The notes: generated from the letters alone by a model not told the origin. A stretch of 64,000 nucleotides of DNA from Anaerolineae bacterium (GCA_003327455.1 QOQU01000009.1:1-64000), one strand, 5' to 3'. Positions 53,090 to 62,307 are shown, counted from the stretch's first letter. Numbers and translations: made by a program.

Positions 53090-54142
53090 TTACTGGCAGG
53101 TCAGTTCAAAATTGACAACCGGTGAACTGAGGTCGAGCGGAGCGAGGATGCGCAACCTTGCCCAGCCGCTCATCGAACTGGTGATGGTCAGTTCAAATTG
53201 ATTGCTATAGATACCTGGCTGCAGGTTCTCGGTGCGATCGGCGGGCAAGACAAGATTTACACCCGGAGTGCCAGAACCGCCCTCAAGGCGAAAAGTGACC
53301 GCAGTGGCTTGATTGACGGTGAACTGGATAGGAAAGACAAACGTATAGGGACAGGAACCTGTATAAGAAGCTGTGTTGACGCTGATCGTCGGATTACTCA
53401 CTGCTGCCGGGGCAGCGGTGTTGGTTGGTGTAAGGGTCACACCTGGAGTACCCGGAGTTGGTGTGCCAGGAGTTGGGGTAGGTCCTGTGGGTGTCGCTGA
53501 TGCGAGCACCGTTCCGGTGGCTGCCACATTGATCCAGACGTAGAAAGCCTGGTCGGCATTTGGCCCAAGTCCGAAATTTTTCCCTTGTGGGTTGCGCAGC
53601 ATATAATAGCCGATGTATTGTCCCGGTGAGGCGGGTGAAATCATTGGAACGGAAATGTCAACGGTTGCATTGGGTGGCACGTCATTGGGCAGGGGGACTG
53701 CCGAAGGGGCACCCATCTTCTCGCCGCTGAAAAAGATCAGCGAGTAAGCGGTTGTCCAGGTCGTCGTTCCTGCGTTCTTCAATCGCCAGGTCTTGGTGAA
53801 AGCCTGGTTGGGGGCAAATACGGTGCCATCTGGGATGGTAACATCGGCGACAAATTCCACCCGTTCGGCAACTGTGCTGCCGGCTGGTAGGGTCGTCGGA
53901 GCAACCGTCGTTGGCGGCAAGACGGTCTCGGTTGGAGTGGGTGATGCGGTGGCTGTTGGCACAGGGGTATCGGTTGGGATGGGTGTTGCCATTGCCAGTT
54001 CGGTCATTTTGGCATTGGCGGTTTCGGCCGCCGCCGTTAAGACTGCCTGGGGGTCTGGGGTGGCTTCTTTGCCACCGCATCCCGCCAGGATAAATGCAGC
54101 GATCAGGAATGTTCTCCTGAGGATTGTTTTTTGAATCTTCAT
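53090..54142 (-). CDS. NBR1-Ig-domain lipoprotein (1)
   Basis: 350 aa. The lipoprotein signal ends FILAGC, followed by an Ala-rich helix (AVLTAAAETANAKMTELA) and a Thr/Pro linker. An Ig-like NBR1 domain occupies about 90-205 (FVADVTIPDGTVFAPNQAF, TKTWRLKNAGTTTWTTAYSL, PPNATVDISVPMISPASPG). A second Thr/Pro linker and a C-terminal beta domain (about 260-350) follow. NBR1-like Ig domains bind partners or carbohydrate surfaces; here the protein would sit on the outer face of the membrane. The start has GGAGT upstream and lies 20 bp after the next lipoprotein gene. Confidence 0.82.
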   Translation of the reverse strand: MKIQKTILRRTFLIAAFILAGCGGKEATPDPQAVLTAAAETANAKMTELAMATPIPTDTPVPTATASPTPTETVLPPTTVAPTTLPAGSTVAERVEFVADVTIPDGTVFAPNQAFTKTWRLKNAGTTTWTTAYSLIFFSGEKMGAPSAVPLPNDVPPNATVDISVPMISPASPGQYIGYYMLRNPQGKNFGLGPNADQAFYVWINVAATGTVLASATPTGPTPTPGTPTPGTPGVTLTPTNTAAPAAVSNPTISVNTASYTGSCPYTFVFPIQFTVNQATAVTFRLEGGSGTPGVNLVLPADRTENLQPGIYSNQFELTITSSMSGWARLRILAPLDLSSPVVNFELTCQ

Positions 54143-54162
54143 TCTTTACTCCTTTATATAGA

Positions 54163-55329
54163 CTAAGGACGTTCGATCCGCGGCGAACTCCAGATTGCCC
54201 AATCGCCGCTGGCATCGCCATCAGCTAAGACAGCAAGCATAAATTGAACGGTTTGGCCCTTCAAGCCAGAGAGATTCACCTCGATGGTCGTTAATTGCCC
54301 GCTGCAGGTTTTCTCCCAGGTTTGCAGGGTGTTCAATTTGCCATCAATGACGGCGTTCAAGCGAAATTTTACCTTAGAGGCTCCGCAACTCCCGCTCGGA
54401 GCCATAAAGCCAATCCTGGCGCGAAAGCGGTCGCCGTTCTGCACCAGGTAAGCCGGGAATGTGCCGGCGATAAACCCATTTTCGACCTGCTTGGGAACGG
54501 TGAGCAAGATGCGACTGGAGGTCGCGCCATTTTCTAATGGAACGCCTTCTTTCAGTTTAGCAACGCCGTTGGTATCTTCATCGGCACCGCCAAAATTGAT
54601 TGTGGTCTCAAAAACGTTACCGCTGCCACTTTTCCACTCCGCCTGAGTAGCTTGAGCGAGAAAGTCGAAGACGACTCCTTTGACGACAGGGACTTTGATT
54701 TGGACAAAGAACGGATCATTTTTTTCTCCAATCCCAAATACGATGTTTGAGGCGTTGCGCAGTTTGTACTCTGCCCGGTAGGTACCTCCAACGCTGGGGG
54801 CGGTGAGAGTCACCGATACATCAATCATTTCGCCACTGGCGACATACTGCGTCAGAGGAATAGCAACCGCACTACCCATGGGTTCACCACCGGTCAGCAC
54901 AAGCGCATATTGCGGCGACCAGGTGCAGGCGCCAGCGTTTTGTAGTCGCCAGGTTTTCACAAACGTGCTGCCAGGTTCGATTTCGGTGTTGTCGGGGATA
55001 GTGATATCTTTGATAAAGCGCACGCGATCGCAAGGTAAGGGGGTGCTGGTTGGCGGCACTATGGTTACCGTTGGAGTGGGGGGTAACGGTGTGAAGGTTG
55101 CCATTGGGGTGGGAAACGGGGCAATGGTAGCGTGAGTAGGCAGAGGCGCGGCAGAAGGCATGCCTGTGCCAAGCTGAGCCATCACCGTTTGAGCAGCAGC
55201 AGTGTGCAGGGCGCTGTTCTCTACGGTGGGTGTGGTGTTCCCACGCGGCATATTGCAGGCTGTTAATCCTGCTATTAACCAGACAGATAACCAGATCTTA
55301 CACCAAAATAAATAAACTTTTCTTTTCAT
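54163..55329 (-). CDS. NBR1-Ig-domain lipoprotein (2)
   Basis: 388 aa, paralogue of its downstream neighbour. Lipobox LIAGLTAC, helix AAAQTVMAQLG, Pro/Thr linker, then the NBR1-Ig domain at about 105-215 (FIKDITIPDNTEIEPGSTF, VKTWRLQNAGACTWSPQYAL). The C-terminal domain (about 220-388) differs from that of paralogue 1 and looks like a carbohydrate-binding beta-sandwich (FIAGTFPAYLVQNGDRFRAR, VKFRLNAVIDGKL). The gap of 20 bp to the next gene suggests one transcript. Confidence 0.82.
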   Translation of the reverse strand: MKRKVYLFWCKIWLSVWLIAGLTACNMPRGNTTPTVENSALHTAAAQTVMAQLGTGMPSAAPLPTHATIAPFPTPMATFTPLPPTPTVTIVPPTSTPLPCDRVRFIKDITIPDNTEIEPGSTFVKTWRLQNAGACTWSPQYALVLTGGEPMGSAVAIPLTQYVASGEMIDVSVTLTAPSVGGTYRAEYKLRNASNIVFGIGEKNDPFFVQIKVPVVKGVVFDFLAQATQAEWKSGSGNVFETTINFGGADEDTNGVAKLKEGVPLENGATSSRILLTVPKQVENGFIAGTFPAYLVQNGDRFRARIGFMAPSGSCGASKVKFRLNAVIDGKLNTLQTWEKTCSGQLTTIEVNLSGLKGQTVQFMLAVLADGDASGDWAIWSSPRIERP

Positions 55330-55349
55330 CGGGTGAAAGCAGACGGCCT

Positions 55350-55398
55350 GGTAGAGAGAGCTTTGTTTGCCAGGATGCCTGTCACAGCTCTCTCTACC
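55350..55398. terminator. Long stem-loop between lipoprotein genes
   Basis: GGTAGAGAGAGCT (55350-55362) and AGCTCTCTCTACC (55386-55398) form a perfect 13 bp stem with a 23-nt loop in the gap between the SH3b gene and NBR1-Ig gene 2, both on the minus strand. There is no T tract on either side. It may attenuate transcription or separate mRNAs. Confidence 0.55.
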
Positions 55399-55423
55399 CA
55401 GGTAGAGGTGATTATTTTACCAG

Positions 55424-56377
55424 TTAGGGGGCAAAAAATTTGATGGCTTTGAACTCACATTTGCCACCTAAGGCTTCGTCTGTACAAACAGTAACCCCAG
55501 CCTTGAGCTGGTGATCTGCCGCAACATTGCCTATAAAGCCGGCGATATAGGCGCTCTCGCCAGCATCCAGACTGTCATTACCCGGCGGACACTTGCCGGT
55601 GCCAGATAGAAATGGATTGTCATAACTGGTTGAAGAGAGGGTAGTATCGGTGGTAACATCGGTGAGCTTTATGGCAACCGATTCGAGCGCTTTCGTCCCG
55701 TTGTTCTTGATGGTGAAATAGGCATACCAATCTCCGCTGCACTTTTTCTTGGTCACAAAGGAAATCTCGAAAGAGACTCCACTGGCTGTAAGGGTCGTGG
55801 TTGCAGTAGCTGGCGGAGGGGGTGGGGTATAGACTGGCAATTCTGCCGTTGCGCCACTGACCGTTGTTGATCCTCCCCATACCCAACAATAACTCCCCGG
55901 TCGATTGGGGTTTTCGATGTACCACCATGATGAAGTGCTATTGCGTCCGTAGACCAGGGCAGTTTGTCCAATGTTCAAAGCACCAACCCTTTCATAGATC
56001 GGCCCTGGACCCTTACGGCAGTTGGTGTTCTGGTTTGCAGTGATGGTCGGTTGGGTTGGTGTTGGGGTGAAGGGTAGCGTTGGCGTTATCGTGGGGGTCT
56101 CGGAGAAAAGCGGTGTAAAGGTGAATGTGGGCGTTGGCGGTTCTCCTTCCGGAGGAAGTTGTTCGGCTGGCAGGGTTGCGGTCGGTGGGATTTCTGGCGG
56201 CGCATTCTGGGTTAATTGGGCTACCAGGGTTTCGGCGGCAGCCGTGTAAATCATTTCAGCCGGAATTTGCGTTGGGGCGCTGACCTGCTCAGCAGCCGGG
56301 AAATTGATGCCACAGGCTAATGCCACCAGGGCAAGCATACTCAATACCGTGAAGGGACGGAAGAATTGTTTTCTCAT
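55424..56377 (-). CDS. SH3b-domain lipoprotein
   Basis: 317 aa from ATG 56377. The lipoprotein signal ends VALAC, followed by an Ala-rich helix (AAAETLVAQLTQNA) and a Thr/Pro linker to about residue 110. A bacterial SH3 domain at about 118-180 has NTNCRKGPGPIYERVGAL, WWYIENPNRPGSYCWVWGG. A C-terminal beta domain (about 205-317) contains Cys pairs and TIKNNGTKALESVAIKLTD. SH3b domains bind peptidoglycan or other surface polymers. It shares the layout signal-helix-linker-domain with the two NBR1 lipoproteins, so they look like one functional set. Confidence 0.8.
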   Translation of the reverse strand: MRKQFFRPFTVLSMLALVALACGINFPAAEQVSAPTQIPAEMIYTAAAETLVAQLTQNAPPEIPPTATLPAEQLPPEGEPPTPTFTFTPLFSETPTITPTLPFTPTPTQPTITANQNTNCRKGPGPIYERVGALNIGQTALVYGRNSTSSWWYIENPNRPGSYCWVWGGSTTVSGATAELPVYTPPPPPATATTTLTASGVSFEISFVTKKKCSGDWYAYFTIKNNGTKALESVAIKLTDVTTDTTLSSTSYDNPFLSGTGKCPPGNDSLDAGESAYIAGFIGNVAADHQLKAGVTVCTDEALGGKCEFKAIKFFAP

Positions 56378-56500
56378 ATGGAACCTCTCATTCTCCAACA
56401 CTGGCAAACAAACGGATTGGTTGCCTGGAATAGAGTGTACATTGAGTTGACGGATTTCGCAATAGCTTTGTTCCCAGGCAGTGTTAACGGTATAGGGAGG

Positions 56501-56531
56501 ATTATAACCCGAATCCGGATTAGATTCACAA
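56501..56531 (-). promoter_or_regulatory. Promoter of the SH3b lipoprotein gene
   Basis: On the minus strand a perfect TATAAT (56506-56501) with TTGTGA (56531-56526) 19 bp upstream. The spacing is long. Confidence 0.5.
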
Positions 56532-56643
56532 GGTGAAGTCGTTTTCTTATGTCAAAAAGACCAGGCAGATAACCTTCGATACTTCTCAGGCAATCTCCAG
56601 GGCTGGAGGGGATGTGCAGAATTTATCCGTGACCTTCCTTTTC

Positions 56644-57594
56644 CTATTCATCCTCGCACGCTATCCGCCAGGCATCCAGAGAGCGATTTTTCAAGATTGC
56701 ACTGAAATTCCATGCAATTGCCTGCGGGCAGACCTGGGCCTTAAATCGCGTCTCTGTCCATTCATCGGTATATTCGGCGGCAAACACCGCTTTACCGTTC
56801 TGGATAAAGGGGCGCGCCTGGGCGCACCAGCCCTGAGCGAAGCAATCCTCCGTGAGAATAAATTCAAAATAGGGGAGCAAACTCTCCACCAGATGAACGG
56901 CGTTTTTCATCCCAATCGCAAGGTTGCGCTGGTGAGCTTGCTCAGCAAGCCATAAAGCGTAGCGTTGCTCGTCTTCAACGGTGATCGGAAAACCGCTGTC
57001 ATTGCTGCTCACTTCCATGTTATCGGGCTCTATGGCATCGAAACCTTTGCTGGCACAAAGATCGAAACGGGCTTGCATGATGGGAGCAAGTTTGTCGATC
57101 TGGCGGATATCCAGCCAGCGCTCGCCAGGCCAGCCTTCATAGTCCTTACCCAGCACTTCGGGCGGAAACTGGTCGGCGTCAGGCCGCCACTCCTCCCACG
57201 AACCAACCGAGATGTAACAGATCAACCTGACATTGCGTTGTTTGAGTTCGTTGATAACGTTCTGATTGGTGTACAAATCAAGGTCATACACGGCAGCGGC
57301 AATGGTCGTCGAGGGCTGTTCGTCGCTTAAGTCCCATTGCCAGCTTAAGCCCGGTTGAGGTTGCCAGATTTGCGTAGTTGTTTCGGTTCTATGAATAATC
57401 GGAAGGAAAACCTCCGTATCGAAGGGTTGATCCTCCGGCGATGAGGCAGGAACGGAAGGAGTGAAAGAGCTTTGATTTTCGTGAGGCGTTTGGGAGGTGG
57501 TTGACCAAAAACCCATGCCCTGCAGGGTGGTGCGGGCACAGGTTGTACTCGATAGGGTAACAAGCAAAACCAGGTAGAGCAAGGTCGAGCGCAT
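56644..57594 (-). CDS. Endo-alpha-1,4-polygalactosaminidase (GH114 type)
   Basis: 316 aa from ATG 57594 (AAAGGA upstream; 57618 is possible). An exported N-terminus is followed by a Ser/Thr linker and EVFLPIIHR (near residue 65), then the TIM-barrel GH114 domain: WQWDLSD, AAAVYDLDLYTNQNVI, LICYISVGSWEEWRPDADQF, GWPGERWLDIR, GFDAIEPDNMEV and ILTEDCFAQGWC. GH114 enzymes degrade galactosamine-containing polysaccharides, so it may remodel a surface or biofilm polymer. The TPR gene ends 56 bp upstream of this start on the same strand. Confidence 0.85.
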   Translation of the reverse strand: MRSTLLYLVLLVTLSSTTCARTTLQGMGFWSTTSQTPHENQSSFTPSVPASSPEDQPFDTEVFLPIIHRTETTTQIWQPQPGLSWQWDLSDEQPSTTIAAAVYDLDLYTNQNVINELKQRNVRLICYISVGSWEEWRPDADQFPPEVLGKDYEGWPGERWLDIRQIDKLAPIMQARFDLCASKGFDAIEPDNMEVSSNDSGFPITVEDEQRYALWLAEQAHQRNLAIGMKNAVHLVESLLPYFEFILTEDCFAQGWCAQARPFIQNGKAVFAAEYTDEWTETRFKAQVCPQAIAWNFSAILKNRSLDAWRIACEDE

Positions 57595-57649
57595 GGAGTA
57601 GTTATCCTTTCGTCTCATCGTTACACCGCCATCCTTTTCCATCGCAACG

Positions 57650-59140
57650 CTAGGGCAGGTACACCTCTAAGTATCGCCTTGCTTGCTCGCCGCTGGGGGA
57701 AAAAGGCGCAATTTCTACCGCTCTTTGAAATTGGGTGCGCGCCAGAGCGGTATTGCCCTGGGCAAGATGTACCATCCCAAGGTGTAAGACGGCTGGAGCA
57801 TAGCCTGCATCCAGGCTCAAAGCCCGTTCGAAGGATTGTTGAGCCAGGGTATATTCTTCCAATCCAAGGTAGACCTGCCCAAGCAAATCCAGGCTTTCGG
57901 CGTCTTTGGGCATCTGGCTAACCAGTTCTCTGGCAAGGGGTAAGGCGCTCTCTGATAAACGGTAACCATATTGGACACAAAAGAGAATCAACGCCTTGCG
58001 TGCTGCCTGGAGTGTTGAGCTTTGGGTCAGCCGTTCCTGCATGACCTGCCAGCCGCCTTCGAGATTCCCTGCTTGAGCAAGCGCCTGAGCATACTGTAGA
58101 CGCACATTCAGGTCATCTGGATAGAGCCGAAAAGCCTGCTCAGCGCTCTGCAGGGCTAATTGTGTCCGACCGAGTTCCTGCCAGATCAGGGTCAAAAATG
58201 CTAATGCAAGTTGAGACCTGGGATTGAGCTTTAAGGCATACCGAATTTCGAACAGTCCCGGCGGTTCTTGCTGATTCGTGGATGCCCGACGTTCTTCCTC
58301 GATGGATTGATTCTGAAGCGTTGGGCTGGGGGAGGGTGGAGATAAGCGGAAGCGGGCAATACCCATGTATGCCCACGCTTCGGCGAAATCAGGACGTTGC
58401 TCGACCGCATGTTGGAAAGCGCGCTCTGCCAGTTTCCACTCACCGATGGTTGCCAGCCCTCGCCCGCCGTACAGGAACGCCAGAGCCTTTTCTGGTGCGG
58501 GCTGGTTGAGTTGTTCCAACAGAAGGGAGACTCGGAGTTGATATCCGTCATCCAGTTCAGCAGCTTTTTGCAAGGGTTGAATTGCCTCTGCCGGTGCTTC
58601 CGCAGCTAAGACGAGCCCCAGGCGATAGTGCCATTCCGCATCTTGAGGTTGGGCGGCTACCAGATCGCGTAAGAGCGGTAGCGTCTGCTCGTAGCGCCCT
58701 GCGTCACTGTAGAGTTTCAAAAGGAGGGAGTCAAGGTCGTGGGTGGGGTATCCCTGTTGTGCCAACTCCTGACGCAAAGACATTGCGGCATCGGGATTTG
58801 CAGTATCCAGATAGGCTTTTGCCAGCAGAGTTTTCGCCTGATAAGAGAGTGAATGATACTCCTGCAATGGTGCCAGCAGGGCGATCACTTGTGAATTCTC
58901 CCCAACCCGCCTGGAATTTTGAGCTGCTCTCTCTTGTAAAACAACCCTTTGCCAGAAGAGAACCTGAGCGGCTTCATGATAGAGCTGGGCAGCCTGGCGA
59001 TAATTTCCCTGTTCTTCAGCGAGTCGTGCCTGGCGCAAGCGAGAAGCTCCCGCTTCGAAGGTGAATAGCAGAAATGTGCCGAACAGCAGGGCAAAAATAG
59101 CCGTTAGACGCAGCCAAATGGCATTCTCTCTCTGGCTCAT
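57650..59140 (-). CDS. Membrane-anchored TPR protein
   Basis: 496 aa from ATG 59140 (the frame extends to 59209). One N-terminal membrane helix (LRLTAIFALLFGTFLLF) is followed by about ten TPR motifs from residue 50 to the end, such as YRQAAQLYHEAAQVLF, WHYRLGLVLAAEAPAEAIQ, EYTLAQQSFERALSLDAGYAP and TALARTQFQRAVEIAP. TPR scaffolds hold protein complexes; here probably at the outer face of the membrane. A linker with Ser/Pro repeats lies near 270-300. It is followed by GH114 in the same direction. Confidence 0.8.
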   Translation of the reverse strand: MSQRENAIWLRLTAIFALLFGTFLLFTFEAGASRLRQARLAEEQGNYRQAAQLYHEAAQVLFWQRVVLQERAAQNSRRVGENSQVIALLAPLQEYHSLSYQAKTLLAKAYLDTANPDAAMSLRQELAQQGYPTHDLDSLLLKLYSDAGRYEQTLPLLRDLVAAQPQDAEWHYRLGLVLAAEAPAEAIQPLQKAAELDDGYQLRVSLLLEQLNQPAPEKALAFLYGGRGLATIGEWKLAERAFQHAVEQRPDFAEAWAYMGIARFRLSPPSPSPTLQNQSIEEERRASTNQQEPPGLFEIRYALKLNPRSQLALAFLTLIWQELGRTQLALQSAEQAFRLYPDDLNVRLQYAQALAQAGNLEGGWQVMQERLTQSSTLQAARKALILFCVQYGYRLSESALPLARELVSQMPKDAESLDLLGQVYLGLEEYTLAQQSFERALSLDAGYAPAVLHLGMVHLAQGNTALARTQFQRAVEIAPFSPSGEQARRYLEVYLP

Positions 59141-59304
59141 GTCCCGATTATAAATCTCATTGGGTTGTCGGAAGACTGGAGACGAGAGCAGACTCCTGAG
59201 GGTTGACATTTCGCCTGCGCCTGATTGCTCCCAACGAAGGTTGGTGGGATATTATGCCTGGCGGAGATTTAACTTGTCGGTACGTATTTACTACGGTAAA
59301 AGAG

Positions 59305-59310
59305 TATAAT
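59305..59310 (+). promoter_or_regulatory. -10 element of membrane-tethered LuxR-type gene
   Basis: Perfect TATAAT with no matching -35 at standard distance. CGGTA occurs twice upstream (59278-59282 and 59294-59298) and could be activator sites. Confidence 0.45.
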
Positions 59311-59393
59311 GACTTCAGTTACATTGTCGCCTGAAATATCGTGAAATCGTCTAAACCCTGGTTACCATTTAATGCTGGTAAAGGTCAATATCC

Positions 59394-60209
59394 ATGATCG
59401 ATTTTCCTGACTTGAGCAAACGTGAAAAGGAAGTGTTAAACTTGTTGCTACAAGGGAAAAGCAACAAGATGATCGCTGCCTCCTTGCGGGTTTCTGTCCG
59501 CACAGTGGAATTCCATCTGGGAAACATTTACGCCAAGTTTCAGGTCAAGTCCAGAGTTGAATTGATCTTAAAACTCGGATATTCCACAGGTGGAAGGAGT
59601 GAAAAGCTGGGGGATTCCACAGTTGCGTTCCGGGCAAAGGATGCCGATAATCGAGATAGGCTCAGTTATAACAGGCTTTGGACTACTTTTTTCAGAGCAG
59701 TGATCTCGAACATCGCGAAGGAGGCAGACATGAAAATATTGAAATCCAGGCATGTTTCTTTTAGCATCATTGCAGCCCTGCTGACGGGTCTAAGTTGGAT
59801 TGTTTGGTTGGAATATACTGGTTATGTACTCTGGGAAGACTTTAAAGCTTTTGTGATTCCACTGGGGATCATTCTGGTGCTGATCGGATTCATCGTGAGT
59901 TCAGTGGGTAATTACTGGAATAAAACCTTGCCCAGAGTGCTCTTAAGTGTGGTCTTTGGCGTGGGTGTTTTCCCTTTCACGCTGGTTCCTGTTTTGAGGT
60001 TTGTGGTATGGCCTGTTGCAAAGCTTTTCGCCAACCTGGGTTTCTTCGACCCGGCTACCATGCCGGCTGAGACGGCTTCGAACATCCTCATGGGAATTGC
60101 GCTGGGGTTATGGCTCGTTGTGGGAAGTATTCTTGGTTTGATGGGTTTATTGGTATCCTTCGATGTGCCCTCGAAGGATTGTTCCAGCGAAATGGTTGGA
60201 AGGGCGTGA
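59394..60209 (+). CDS. LuxR-type HTH regulator with C-terminal membrane domain
   Basis: 271 aa. Residues 5-62 are a LuxR/NarL-type helix-turn-helix at the very N-terminus: LSKREKEVLNLLLQGKSNKM, VSVRTVEFHLGNIYAKFQV. A basic linker (60-115) leads to about four membrane helices (SIIAALLTGLSWIVWLEYTG, FVIPLGIILVLIGFIVSSVG, VLLSVVFGVGVFPFTLVPV, ILMGIALGLWLVVGSILGLM). There is no receiver domain, so it would be a one-component membrane-tethered regulator. The signal is unknown. AAAGGT precedes the ATG. Confidence 0.78.
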   Translation: MIDFPDLSKREKEVLNLLLQGKSNKMIAASLRVSVRTVEFHLGNIYAKFQVKSRVELILKLGYSTGGRSEKLGDSTVAFRAKDADNRDRLSYNRLWTTFFRAVISNIAKEADMKILKSRHVSFSIIAALLTGLSWIVWLEYTGYVLWEDFKAFVIPLGIILVLIGFIVSSVGNYWNKTLPRVLLSVVFGVGVFPFTLVPVLRFVVWPVAKLFANLGFFDPATMPAETASNILMGIALGLWLVVGSILGLMGLLVSFDVPSKDCSSEMVGRA

Positions 60210-60261
60210 ACTGTCGGAGTCTCCCGATACTTTCCGAGAGCAAGGCTTCGAAAGCGTATTC

Positions 60262-62298
60262 TTACCCGGTGGAGGGCTTTTCCTCTACAATATCCGGTGC
60301 GTTTTGTAACTGATCCCATTCCTCCAGCAAACGGTCGATTTCCGCTTGCAGGCGCACATATTCGTTACCCAGCTTTTGCACTTGAACGGGGTCGGTCGGA
60401 GGGTTTTCCAGCTTGCGCTGCAGGATAGCCAGTTCCGCTTCCCGTTTAGCAATCGAGTCCTCCAGTTCTTGCAGGCGCAACAGGCGTTGTCTTTCGGCGT
60501 TACGGCGATTTCTTCGTGGCGGTGGTTCTGCCTTGGGCGAGCTACGGGATAGAGTTGTCTGGCTGGCTTTTTCTGCTTCCAGGTATAGACGGTATTCCGT
60601 ATAGCGTCCCTGAAAAACACGCAGGCAGCGTTCTTCGGGAATGACTTCCCAAATCTGTGTGGCAAGCGCATCGATCAGATAGCGGTCATGCGAAACCAGT
60701 AAGATTGTGCCGCGGTACTCACTGAGGGCTTCCTGTAACACTTCCTGCGAAGGGATATCGAGGTGGTTGGTGGGCTCATCCAGCAAGAGCAGGTTGGCAT
60801 CGCTAAGGCAGAGTTTCGCCAACGCCAGGCGACCGCGCTCGCCGCCAGAGAGGGTGGTAACCTGACGAAAGACGTCATCGGCGGTGAATTGAAAGCGCGC
60901 CAGATAGTTGCGCATTTCTGCCGGCAGCATATCGGGTGCAATGGTTTCAATCTCTTGCATCACGCTGTTCTCGGGTTTCAACCCCTCATGGGCCTGGGCA
61001 AAATAGGCGATTTTCAAACTGGCGCCAAGACGCACCTCGCCACTCAAGGGGGGCAGGTTTCCCAAAATGGTTTTCAAAAAGGTGGTTTTGCCTGCGCCAT
61101 TCGGACCGATCAAAGCCACACACTCACCGCGCTTCAGGATCAGATCCGGCACCTCAATCAGAGGACGGTCTTCATCGGGATATCCTACCCGTAAATCAAA
61201 CGTGCGGATGACCAGATCACCCGATCGCTCGGCAACATTGAGGCGCAAACCCAACTTTGGCTGACGTGGCTGGAGGAAGGACAGGGCGCGAATACGCTGC
61301 GTAACTTCTTCGACGCTCATCATTTGACTGGCAGCTCCGCTTTCAGCCGCGATCTGCGCCCAGGATTTCCCCTGAATGGTTTCCCAACCACTGCGTTCAA
61401 TTGCTTCCAACATCCGACTTATCCGCCGCAGGCGACCTTTTGCCTGCAATACATTCTGACCGGAGATATTGCGGCGGATATACTCCAACTCCTTTTCCAG
61501 ACGTTCTTTCTCAGCTTCGAATGCCAGACGGCGAGCATTCCAGCGTTCGTGGCGTTGTTGCAGATAGGCGCTGTAATTGCCGCGGTAAACTTCGATGCCC
61601 CGTTCGGACATCTCCCAGATGGTGTTGACTACCCGATCCAGAAAGTAGCGGTCATGGGAAACCATCAACACAGCACCTTCCCATTGGCTAAGGTAGCCTT
61701 CCAACCATTCTACTGCCTGGAGATCGAGGTGATTGGTCGGTTCATCGAGCACCAGCAAATCGGGTTTGGAAATCAGTAAGCGGGCCAACACCGCACGGGT
61801 ACGTTGTCCACCGGAGAGTTGCGTCAGAGGGCGCCGGAAATCCTGCTCGTCAAAACCCAAACCCCGTAAAGTTTGGCGGATCAGCAACTCATATTCATAC
61901 CCTCCCTGATGTTCGAATGCCGCTTGTAAAGCCCCGTAACGCGCCAACAAATCTGGAGATGGATTGGGTTCACTCATTTCCTTTTCCAGACGGCGCAATT
62001 CTGCTTCCATTTGGAGAAGGTTGGTCAGCGCTTCAAGGCATTCTTCCCATAATGTGTGCTGGCTTTCCAGCACCGTTTCTTGCGGCAGGTAGCCAATGCG
62101 CAAATTGCGGGCACGCTGCACCATTCCTTGACTGGGTTCCTCCAGGCCAATTAAGATGCGCAGAAGGGTTGTCTTCCCAATCCCGTTCGGGCCGACGATC
62201 GCAATTCGCCCATTTGGCGGCACACTCAGGGAGAGATTGGTGAACAAATCCCGCGCCCCAAAGGATTTGGAGAGGTTATACGCTGTCAGGTATGACAT
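60262..62298 (-). CDS. ABC-F family ATPase
   Basis: A 678-aa soluble twin-ABC protein without membrane segments. Domain 1: GPNGIGKTT, LSGGQRTRAVLARL, LLVLDEPTNHLDLQA. A linker of charged helix (about 235-275) is the PtIM region. Domain 2: GPNGAGKTT, LSGGERGRLALAKL, LLLLDEPTNHLDIPS. A C-terminal coiled coil runs about 600-670. ABC-F proteins act on the ribosome in translation control or antibiotic protection. The ATG lies about 3 nt downstream of the predicted transcription start, so the mRNA may be almost leaderless. Confidence 0.92.
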   Translation of the reverse strand: MSYLTAYNLSKSFGARDLFTNLSLSVPPNGRIAIVGPNGIGKTTLLRILIGLEEPSQGMVQRARNLRIGYLPQETVLESQHTLWEECLEALTNLLQMEAELRRLEKEMSEPNPSPDLLARYGALQAAFEHQGGYEYELLIRQTLRGLGFDEQDFRRPLTQLSGGQRTRAVLARLLISKPDLLVLDEPTNHLDLQAVEWLEGYLSQWEGAVLMVSHDRYFLDRVVNTIWEMSERGIEVYRGNYSAYLQQRHERWNARRLAFEAEKERLEKELEYIRRNISGQNVLQAKGRLRRISRMLEAIERSGWETIQGKSWAQIAAESGAASQMMSVEEVTQRIRALSFLQPRQPKLGLRLNVAERSGDLVIRTFDLRVGYPDEDRPLIEVPDLILKRGECVALIGPNGAGKTTFLKTILGNLPPLSGEVRLGASLKIAYFAQAHEGLKPENSVMQEIETIAPDMLPAEMRNYLARFQFTADDVFRQVTTLSGGERGRLALAKLCLSDANLLLLDEPTNHLDIPSQEVLQEALSEYRGTILLVSHDRYLIDALATQIWEVIPEERCLRVFQGRYTEYRLYLEAEKASQTTLSRSSPKAEPPPRRNRRNAERQRLLRLQELEDSIAKREAELAILQRKLENPPTDPVQVQKLGNEYVRLQAEIDRLLEEWDQLQNAPDIVEEKPSTG

Positions 62299-62307
62299 GA
62301 TGCGCTC

